Part shown: positions 8,227 to 16,700 of the stretch, piece after piece
Layout of the letters: each line of letters starts with the position of its first letter
Position numbering within the stretch: the first letter of the stretch is position 1
Assembly (NCBI GenBank): GCA_026770615.1
Contig: MU631879.1
Location: 35,438 to 52,819, forward strand
Length of the DNA: 17,382 nt
From: Pavlovales sp. CCMP2436
Taxonomy: Eukaryota > Haptophyta > Pavlovophyceae > Pavlovales
Reading direction: 5' to 3'
Position numbers and translations under genes: made by a program
Notes under the pieces: model-generated
Told to the model about the DNA's origin: nothing
The model's database searches: none
What the model saw: only the letters and a program-made list of their open reading frames with translations

Positions 8227-11200
8227 GAAAAAGGAGGAAAAAATGAGAAAGGAGAAAGGGAGGCAGCCGATGCGTCGGGCGGAGCTGTTGGAATTGGGGC
8301 GGGGGGGGAGGCGGTGGTGGTGGTATGGTGTGGTATGGGGGCAGGGTGCGCACCGCCGCGAGCTGCGCGAGGCCCTCGCCGCGCACGTGCGCGCGCCTCG
8401 CCTCCTCCTCGGCCGAGACGGTCGTGACGATTGCCTCGAGCTCGTACGGCACGTCCTCGTCGAGTGTCAGCGCCTCCTCCGCCGCCACCGCCGGCGAGCT
8501 CAGCTCGTTGGGCGGGAAGGCGGCGAGTGCGGCCGGGCCTTCGGTGCGCGCGATCTCGCCGAAGCGCAGCACCCCGTCCGCACCCGCTGAGACGAGGGCG
8601 CACCTGTTGGGCGAGGGCGGGGGGCGGGGCGAGGAGTAGGTTGGGGATGGGGTAAGAATGGCTTGAGATCGGCTGAGGTGATCACGTAGCCGAATGAGGG
8701 CAGCGCACGCGTTCGAATCATGCGTAGAGAGAAGGTGGGCAGTCAGACGCCAGCTTGAATCCCTATCAGTAATAGAAAACAGAAAATAGAAAATAAAAAA
8801 TCGCACGTGTTCGAGCCGTCGGTTGCGAGCAGAGCGGCGAAGGCCACACCGCCAAGCATCGCATCGTGTGCGCGCAGCTGCCACTCACCCCTGCCGCCGC
8901 CGGCGTTGGGCTCGGCGCTGGAGACGAGGAGAACGCCCGCTTCGGAGCCAGAGACGAAGGTGAGTCCGTCGGCGGAGAAGGCCACGCTCGTCGCGGCTGT
9001 TGGGTGGCGCGCAACCACCTCACCCTGACAGTTGTTATTTTATGTTATTTAATTCTATTCTATTGGGATGCTAATATGATAAAATAAAATTAACCTCTCC
9101 CTGACAGTTGTCATTTTATTTTATGATATTGTGATACTAATATAATGATATTGTGATACTAATATAATAAAATAAACCTCGCGCTTCACAGTTGCGAGTG
9201 GGTTGGGATATGGGGCCAGTGTGAGCTGGCTGCAGGGCTAAGGGGTGGGATACGGACCAGGGCGAGGGGTTGGAGCCTGGGCCAGGGGGAAGCAGGGAGC
9301 GGCGAGCGACGCACCTTGAGTGCAGGCGCGGCCTTGCCGTCCACCTTGCCGGCCGCGCCCACCTCATCGCCGAGCAGCGCGCCGCCGCCCACCTGCTCAT
9401 CGGGTGCGAGGCGGTAGAGGCGCACGCTCCCGTCCTCGCACGCCGCCAGCAGCGCGCCCGCCCCCAGCGCCGGCGAGGCGGCCGCGAGCGCACGCGCGGC
9501 GCACGGGAGCCTGGTCGCCTTGGGGCGCGTCTCGGCGCGCGTGAGGCGGAGGTCGTCGGGTGCGGCCTTCTCCAGGCTCGGTGGCAGCAGCCGCGCGAGC
9601 GTGCGGTCGGCGCTCGCGACGAGCAGCTGCGCCGCCGCCGAGCCGCCCGCCCACGCGAGCGCCGTCGGCCGCGCGCTGCCCGCGGAGGGGGCGACGACGC
9701 CGAGGGTGCGGATCTGCTTGAAGGTGCACACGAAGGCGATGGCGCCGTCGGCGTGCGCCACGGCGAGGTAGGTGCCGTCCGCGTCGAAGGCGAGCGCCGC
9801 GACGGGCGAGAGGGCGAAGCGCTTGCGGAGGACGAGCGAGAGGGCGCCGGAGGGCAGCCGGCGGAAGAGACGGAGCACGCCCGCCTCGGAGCCAAGCGCG
9901 ATCAGCCCGTTGGCGCGGCACGCGGCCAGCGCGCACGGTTGCGTGCCGCGCGGCAGCGCCTCTGCGCCGATGGCCTCCGCCGTTGCCATGTCCCACAGCC
10001 GCACCGTCCCGTCGTCGCCGCACGTGACGGCGCACGGCGGCGGGCCCGCGTCGGCCGAGGCATCGATGGCGGGCAGCACGCCCAGCCCGCGCATCGGGCC
10101 CGAGTGCGCCGCCCCGATGGAGACCACGCTCACCGCGTCCTGCTCGGCCGCCGCCTCGCCGCCGCCGCTGGCGAGCGCTGCGGCGGCCGCGCGCGCCGCG
10201 TCGGGCGTGGAGGGGATCTGCTCGGGGCGCGCGAGCACCAGCTTGCGCACCTCGCCGTCGGCGCACGCGGCGACGAGCGAGACGCACGAGGGGGCCAGGT
10301 CGAGCGTGAGCACGGCTGAGCCGAGCTGCACGGTCAGGCAGAGCGCGCGGCTCTCCAAGTCGATGAAGTGCACGGCGGGGCCCACGGCGGCGAGGATGTG
10401 CTTGCGCAGCACCGTGAGCACGGACGCGGCGCCGGGCAGCGCGGCGCGGCGCTCGAGGATCTCGGTGCCGCTCGGCGCCTCGAAGCAGCAGAGCGCGCCC
10501 GAGAGCGTCGAGGCGTAGAGCGTGTCGTCCGCACCCCAGCCGATGGCCGAGAAGCCCACAGCGCCCTCGTCGTCGCGCCCGCCGCCGAGCGCGCCGAGGA
10601 CCGTGTCCTCGTCCTCGTCAGCTGGCGGTGGCGCGACCTGCACCGCGTCGAGGGTGTACTCCTCGTGGAGCCGGCGCACGTGCCACAGCGTAATCGCCGC
10701 GCGCGTCACCATCGCGGGGAAGTGGCGGTCGCTCGGGTTGGCGAGCAGGTGCACACTCTGGTTGAGCGCCTTGCCACGGCACACGATGGAGCCCGCCTGC
10801 CAGTCCCAGACGGTAAAGGAGAGGTCGGGCTCGAGCGAGAGCGAGAATAGCCACGGGTCGTTACGCGCGAAGCTCAGCGCGCACACCTCCAGGTCCGCGC
10901 CGCCTGCGCGCACGAGCGGTGCGGGCGAGTATGCCGTTAGCGATGGCGCGGGTGGTGGCACGGGCGCTTGGGGTGGGGCGGCGGGGCGGCGGGTGGGGGC
11001 GGCGCACCCTCAAGCTTGGCGACGCGCTTAAGCGACGGGAAGCTGTGCACGTAGATCGCCGGGCGCAGCCCCTTCTCGGCGAAGGCGAGCACGCCGCGCC
11101 GCCAGCAGGCTGATGCGCACGAGATGCCGTACGGCGTGGGGCACGGCAGGAACTGCGCCGGCGCGCCAAGCGCCGCGTCCGAGCCGAGCTTGATGCTCGC

Positions 11201-11451
11201 ACCGCTCACCAGCATGAGCGTCTTCTCCTCCACGTACTGCACGCCCGGCACCGAGCTGCCCGCGCTCAGCCTGGGCGCAGCAACGTTAGCCGCAGGTGGG
11301 GGGGGTGGTGTGTGTGAGTGGACGCCGCAGTGCCATGCCCTCTACCCTCCCCGGGCGGGGGGAGGCGAGGCGAGGACAGTAGGGCAGTAGGGCATGGATT
11401 AAATGGCGCGCACATCTCATCGGACACGCGCCAGGTCGTGGGCGTGACCAT
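3919..11451 (-). CDS. CFAP43: CFAP43 (WDR96), axonemal WD40/coiled-coil protein, 14 exons
   Basis: Complete spliced gene. Exons on the minus strand: 11451-11414, 11270-11008, 10903-9315, 9024-8807, 8603-8354, 8102-7611, 7462-7131, 6929-6767, 6576-6415, 6263-6024, 5918-5116, 4990-4894, 4770-4285, 4164-3919. All 13 junctions keep phase, giving 5379 nt and about 1792 residues (human CFAP43 is about 1665). Residues 15-745 form WD40 repeats (ALSFARNDPWLF, LSFTVWDWQAG, CGDDGTVRLWDM, GADGVLRFGE). Residues 780-1790 are a charged coiled coil. Family landmarks include AFAEKGLRPAIYVHSFPSLK near the start, EKDARVHEICVEL...LEDPERIL, PAWMLAKPADEMS, and RKGIAELVWDNERLAMEGDD near the end. CFAP43 works with CFAP44 in the tether/tether-head complex that holds the I1/f inner dynein arm motor domains to doublet microtubules, controlling ciliary beating. 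CFAP44, the paralogue with the same layout, is the main alternative; the coiled-coil landmarks favour CFAP43. The start at 11451 is the only in-frame ATG before the upstream gene, but an additional upstream exon cannot be excluded. Confidence 0.86.
6577..6766 (-). repeat. CFAP43 intron 8 with three stacked microsatellites
   Basis: This 190-nt intron (donor GAC|GTGCGT, acceptor TCGCAG) carries three consecutive simple repeats on the plus strand: (TAC)n at about 6644-6671, (TG)n at 6691-6718 and (GA)n at about 6720-6754. They give an apparent Ser/His/Thr-rich reading frame across the intron that is not protein. Confidence 0.85.
6927..7122 (-). repeat. Five tandem 38-40 bp units filling CFAP43 intron 7
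   Basis: On the plus strand, units begin with GCGCTGTGGTCAA at 6927, 6965, 7005, 7043 and 7083 (lengths 38, 40, 38, 40, 40). The four right-hand units are close copies; the leftmost has diverged after its first 14 bases. Read on the minus strand, each unit ends in CCACAG followed by CGCC, an acceptor-like sequence. The leftmost is the acceptor chosen here (intron 7130-6930, 201 nt). The intron is therefore almost entirely tandem repeat, with its donor (GACCG|GTGTGC) just outside the array. Confidence 0.85.
7463..7610 (-). repeat. CFAP43 intron 6 with (CA)n and A/T-rich tract
   Basis: 148-nt intron, donor GCAGAG|GTGCGT and acceptor TTGCTGCAG|GAG. It contains a CA-rich microsatellite (about 7566-7593), an ATATAT stretch (about 7516-7524) and a run of G on the plus strand next to the acceptor, which gives a pyrimidine tract on the transcript. 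Confidence 0.75.
8103..8353 (-). repeat. CFAP43 intron 5 with long polypyrimidine / (TC)n tract
   Basis: 251-nt intron, donor GCG|GTGCGC and acceptor CTCCCAG|GTGCGC. About 120 bases (8149-8272) are almost pure purine on the plus strand, with AAAAAAGGGAG repeats and (GA)n at about 8195-8223, so the transcript carries a very long pyrimidine tract. The heptamer GGTGCGC spans both splice sites. Confidence 0.75.
8354..11270 (-). other. CFAP43: CFAP43 WD40 propeller region (exons 2-5)
   Basis: Exons 2 to 5 encode the N-terminal repeats. The large exon 10903-9315 (529 codons) holds most blades, including a clear GDDGTVRLWDMATAEA, GSEAGVLRLFRR, AVAHADGAIAFV and ACEDGSVRLYRL series. Exons 9024-8807 and 8603-8354 supply the last blades (SVAFSADGLTFVSGSEAGVL, then CALVSAGADGVLRFGE). 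The Cys of CALVSA directly follows the split Thr codon AC|G at the 8807/8603 junction, which confirms that splice. Confidence 0.8.
9025..9314 (-). repeat. CFAP43 intron 3 with repeated 3' splice-site units
   Basis: 290-nt intron, donor AAG|GTGCGT. Reading the transcript, a CAACTGT block occurs at 9194, 9110 and 9034, each followed by GAGGT and then A/T-rich sequence. The copies at 9110 and 9034 are CAACTGTCAGGG(A/T)GAGGT, and the last is the true acceptor (CTGTCAG|GGTGAG). Units are 84 and 76 bp. Within the first lies a perfect 22-bp tandem duplication (9124-9145 and 9146-9167). The downstream exon begins exactly within the repeated block. Confidence 0.75.
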
Positions 11452-11547
11452 CTGTGCGGCGCGCCGCCGTTCAGCGCTGCCGATGAGGGCGTCAAGAAAA
11501 ACGTTAAGTAGGAAAAAAAACGGAAGGAGAAGGGAATAAAAAACAGC
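11452..11547. promoter_or_regulatory. Probable bidirectional promoter between two divergent genes
   Basis: Only 96 bp separate the CFAP43 start codon (minus strand, 11451) from the ATG of the helical-repeat gene (plus strand, 11548). The half near the plus-strand start is A-rich (GAAAAAAAACGG, GAATAAAAAACAGC); the other half is GC-rich. No defined element such as an X-box or TATA box can be asserted. If both starts are right, 5' UTRs must be very short or overlap. Confidence 0.55.
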
Positions 11548-13701
11548 ATGCCCGCCTCCGAGGCGGCCGAGGAGCCCTTCGAAGCCGAGCAGGCACGCTC
11601 GCCGAGGACGGCGGGCATGGAGGACGGCATGGAGGACGGCGCCAAGGAGCTGATCTCCTCTGGCCGGCAGCTAGTGGAGGGCGAGCAACTCTCGCTGCAG
11701 GGCGAGCCCCTCGCGCTCATCCTCTCAAAGGTGCGCGCGGTCATCTGCGTGATCGCCGACCGGGAGAGCGCCGAGCGCTGGGAAGCGGTGGCGCGGCTGC
11801 GGCTCTTCTGCGAGGGCGCCACCTCGTCTGAGGAGCTCGAGGAGATCGGTTCGCGGAAGGTGAACACGCTCAAGGTGCTGGTCGAGTTGCTCGAGGAGCT
11901 GAGCCCCGCGCTCGGCACCAACACGACGAAGGCGCAGGTGCTGGAGGACGTCGTCTGGCTGCTGGTACGCGCGCAGTGCGCCGCCGCCGCCGCCGTGGCG
12001 CGCGATGACCAACCGCGTGACTAGGTCGCCAGGGTGGCTGAGACTTGGCCCTCGCCCGCGCGCCGCCTCCGCCTCCCCCCCCCCCTTCGCGCGCGTGCGC
12101 AGGAGCGCCTGCTGTGCAGCGTCACGCTCAACCACAAGATCTTGCTCAAGCAGACCAAAGCGATCACGCTGCTGCTGCACGTGCTCGCTCGCGCGTCCGT
12201 GCTGCGCGCGCCTGTGCTGCACGGCGGGAGCATGGGGCCGCTCGAGCCGGCGGCCAACGTGCTGTGCTGCCTCACCTTCCACTCGAGCCGCGCCTGCCAC
12301 CAGGTGATCGACGCGAACGGCTGCGAGGCGATCGCCGCGGCGACACGCGCGTGCCTCGGCGTGCCTGCTGGGAAGGGAGCAGGCGGTGCGCAGCCGAAGC
12401 AGCAGCCGGCGGGTCCGGTCTCGCCGCCCGCCCTCGGCCGGCGGAACTCGCTCGTCGCCCCCGATCGCGAGCGGCTGGCGTGCTCGCTCTTCGAGTTGGT
12501 GGTCAACCTGTGCTCCATGCTGCCGCAGGCGCAGGACGCGTGCGAGGCGACGGGCCTCTTCGCGCTCTTCCTCGACAGAGCTGCCACCGCCGTGCGCGCG
12601 TTGCCCGACCCGCCGCCTGTCTCGACCGCCGACCCGGCCGGGAGCGCCGCCGCCGAGGCGGACTTGGCGCACGCGAGCGCGGGGGTGTCGATCGTGACAG
12701 AGCAGCTGCTGCTCGCGCTCAACTCCGTGGTCTGGTGCAACCAGCGCAACCAGACGCTGCTCTGTGAGTCGGAGACGCTCGACGCGCTGCTCGCGCACGT
12801 GTTCGTCTGGTACTCCTGGACCACGCAGTCGGGCGCGCACCGCTCACGGCTGCCACCGAGCTACCTCGCGTCGCTGTTGGTGGTGCTGGGCGCGCAGCTC
12901 GACAACGAGACGGTCATCGGGGCGGTCGCGCGCACGGCCCACGAGCGCACGCTGCCTGCGCTCGCTGCGAGGCTGGGGGGGGCGCTGCCGAGGCTGTGCC
13001 CGCTCGCCGACTTTGTGACGCTGCACCACCTGCTACTCGACCAGGTGCCCCCCCCCTCTATTTTTTGTAGATATAAATAAATATATAAATATGATAATAC
13101 ACACACACACACATATATATATATATAAGCTGTTGCTGACGTTTGTTAGCGGTGGTGTTGATTTGTTGTTGTTGAGTAACTCCCCCCCCCTCCCCTTTGT
13201 GTTGTTGTGATTGTTGTTGTTGTTGTCCTGTGCTGCAGGTGCTGGCTTTCGTCTGACCAGTGTAACCAACCCCCCCCCCTCTTTTCTTTTTTTTTTTTCA
13301 GTTGCTCGACATCCGGCACAACCACCAGCACGCCGAGGTGGTGGCCGAGGCGCTGGGCAACGCGAGATGGCTAGTGCGGCATTGCTCCGAGTCGCACTAC
13401 CTGTTCGTGCACATGCACGGTGCGCTCTCAGGTGCGGGGCCGCCTTTTTTTAAGAATAGTTCTTTTAACGTCCCCCGCCTTCTTCTCTTTCTATTGCTCT
13501 CAGGTGCGTAAATATCTAGAAATACGTCCGTGTCCTGACAGGTCTCCACCGGACGCAAGTATTGAGAAACACTCGGATCAAGGGACCTTTGCAGAGCACA
13601 CGGTGCGGGCCCGCCTTGTTCTCTCTTTCTGTTTCTGTTTCTGTTTCTTTTGCTCTTTTCTCTCTTTCTTTTTCTCTCTTTTCTCTTTTCTCTTCTCTAT
13701 T

Positions 13702-13732
<31 letters not shown>

Positions 13733-16700
13733 TGGTACATCGGTCAGGTTAGGCTGCGCCGCATCGCAACTTGCAACAAAATCATTGCGACGAGACAGTC
13801 CTAGACGCCGCGTGCTCATTTTTATTTGTAAACAACAAACTTCATTCATATGTACAGTCGAGATGCTGCTGCGCTGCCTCGGTAATGTCGACGAAACCGT
13901 TCTAGACGCTGCCTGCTCCACCGCCGCCGCCATCCTGCACGGCTCGAGGCGGACGCAGGCATGTTTTTTTTTTTTTTTTTTTTACACGTGCAATGTATGT
14001 AGATGTAGATGTGCTAGGTGTACTAAACTCAACACATGATTAGTATGCCGTAACTATGATCATGTTGTGATGTCGCAGGCACTCTTCCTGCGCAAGCACG
14101 GCATCGCTGTGCTGCGCGAGTGCGCTCTCGACTACAATGCGGACATCCAGGTGCGCCCACAGTCTCCAACCCCCCCTCCTCTCCCCCCTCTAGCCCTTGC
14201 CCAGCCCTCGCCCCAACCCCCAGTTCAGTTCCCAAACCCCGCCTCACCGCCCAGCCCCCCGCTCCTTACTTCGACATGCGCGTCAATGTTCGAAGTCTTT
14301 CGATGCCCGCGCACACCTAAGATTAAATAAATAAAGATCCCATCTCTATCTCCACTCTTTTTTTTCTCTTTTTTTTTTTTTAGGTCCGCTCATTGCAGCT
14401 GCTAGCCATGCTCGCGCACGCGCACCCTGCCTGTCGCCATGAGCTTCGCGACGAGGGGGTGCTGCGTGCGCTACTCCGCTCCGTGCAGGCCTACCCGTAC
14501 GAGACGGAGTTGCAGGTTTTTTTTTTTGTTTTTTTTTGCATGATTGGTATGATATGATGTAATATAACAGAACATAAAATATTATGATCTGATCTGACGG
14601 TGTTGCAGGTGCTCGAGCCCACGCTCGACCTGATCTCCCACGCCGTCACCGAGTGCGCGCGCAACCAGAGCTACGTGAGAGAGATCTCAGGTAACACTAC
14701 TGATACCACTATCAATATGATAATCATCGTAATAGTAACACTGATGGCAACAACGATACTAATGCTGCTACTAATACGATTACTGCTAATAATAAATGCA
14801 TTTTTTTTTTTTTTTAATCGTAGGGCTGGGCGCGTTGTGCGAGGCTCTCGTGTACGTGGCAAAGGCCTTTTGCAGCTCCGGCAACAACACAGCCGCAGGA
14901 AAGGGCGAGGGCGAGGCGGGGAGAGGGAGGGGCGAGGCGCGCCCGGCCCCTATTTCCACCGACACGGCGAACGTCTCTCCCTCCGCCTTGTCCGCCTCCC
15001 CCGCCTCCCTCCCCGCCGACGAGTACGAGTCGGACACCAACCGCTCCGACCCCGGCGAGAAGTTGATATTATCGCCCGGCACGGATTTTTTTGTTTTTTT
15101 TTGTTTGGTTTTGGTTTTTGTTTTTCGTCGTCTTCTTCTCCTCCTCCTTGCTCATCTTCTCTTCTTGGTGTGATTAAAGCTACCGTTGGAGTTATAACTG
15201 TTATTGCTCTTCATGTTATCATCATCATGATTCTTAGGATGACTATTATTATCACGCAGGCACACCCGGTTCGCAGGATGGCTACGTGCACAACCCCCTC
15301 GGCGGCTCCGCGCGCCTCTGGCCCGTCAAGATGCGCATGAGCGAACGCGCGGCCGGCGCGGCGCGCGCGAGCGGCGCTCCGCAGGCCGACGCGCAGGCCG
15401 ACGCGGTCGCGCCCGCCGCGGATGGGGGCGAGCGCGCGCGGCGGCTGCGGCGGCGGCGATCGGCGCGCAGGCGGCCTGCGTCTGCGCCCGAGTCCGCGAG
15501 CGCGCGCGAGTGCGGCACACTCGCGCGTGCCACGGAGCTGGCCTGCCTTGCGCTCAACAACGCCATCTTTCGCCAGCCCCCCTCGCAGGTCTCATCGCTA
15601 TTTTCCTCTTTTTTCTTTTTTTTGTCTCCCTTTTTATCTTCTTTTTTTCTTCTTTTTTGTACATCTCATTTTAGTCATTGTAGTCAAATATAATCATCAT
15701 CACCACCACCCATTATGATGATTGACATGCACCAGTCCGAGGTGCTCGCGCACGGTGTGCTGCGCCCGTGCGTGTCGCTCGTCCTCGCCGAGCCGGTGAG
15801 CGAGGTGACGGCCGCCTCGCTGGAGCTGCTGATCAACCTGACCGACACGCACCCGGCGGCGCAGGCCGAGCTGGGCGCCGAGCCGCTCCTACTCCGGCGT
15901 GTCGTCGCGCTGCTCGCCGCGCCCGCGCCCGGCGCCGACGCCAGCGCCGCCTTTGCGACGCGCGCCGCCGCCGAACGCGCGGTGTGCGGCCTCGGCGGCG
16001 CGCCCGCCTCCCTCGCCGCTGCCGCGTTTACCGCCACCGCCGCCCTCGCCGCCGAGCGCGCCGCGGCGCTGCGGCTGCGCGTGGCGATGGACGTGTGCCT
16101 CTTCCTGAGCCACCTCACGTGGAACAACGCGCGCACGCAGGCCGCGCTCGCCGCCGACCCCGCGCTCGTCCCCGCGCTGCTTGCCCTGCTCGAGAGTGCG
16201 CAGCTACTGCTCGCCGCCGCGCCCCCGCCGCGCCCGCCGCCCGCCGGCGTGGTGGCCAACGGCACCGCGTCTCCCCACGAGGCAGCGGCGAACGGGGGTG
16301 CGATCCGCGGCAATTCGTCCGGCTCGCTCGACCTGCCCGTGCTCGGCGCGCCCGCCATGCCGCCCGCCCTCGCCGTCGGCGCCGCCGCGCTCGCCGGCGC
16401 ACGCTCGCCCTCCGCCGCGCTCGAGCTGTGTCAGTACGCGCTGATGGCGCTCGTCAACCTCGCCTTCTCGTGCGCGCAGGTGCAGGGCGCGATCGGCGCG
16501 GCGGGCGGCGTCGAGCTCCTCCTCGCCATCCTCCGCTCGCCGGCCGCCGCGCTGCACCCGGCGGCCACGACCTGCCTCTCCAACGTGGTCAAAGGGCACC
16601 CCTCCAACGCGCGCGCCGCCGTGCGCGCCGGCGCCGCGCGCGCGCTGGTGGGGCGCGTCTCGGACGAGGAGGACGACGAGCAGAGCAATAGCGCCTTCGT

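Noticed and set aside
8701..8722. GTTCGAATCA, similar to a tRNA T-loop
   Set aside because: The flanking bases do not form a T-stem and there is no acceptor or D-arm. It lies inside a CFAP43 intron.
9270..10319. Plus-strand Arg/Gly-rich open frame of 349 codons
   Set aside because: Antisense shadow of the WD40 exon 10903-9315, which has clear repeat motifs and consistent splice phases.
11725..12840. Minus-strand Arg/Glu-rich open frame of 371 codons
   Set aside because: Antisense shadow of exons 1-2 of the helical-repeat gene. It crosses a well-supported intron.
15768..16691. Plus-strand Arg-rich open frame of 307 codons
   Set aside because: Out-of-phase reading of the real exon 15736-17145, whose own frame has regular Leu-rich helices.
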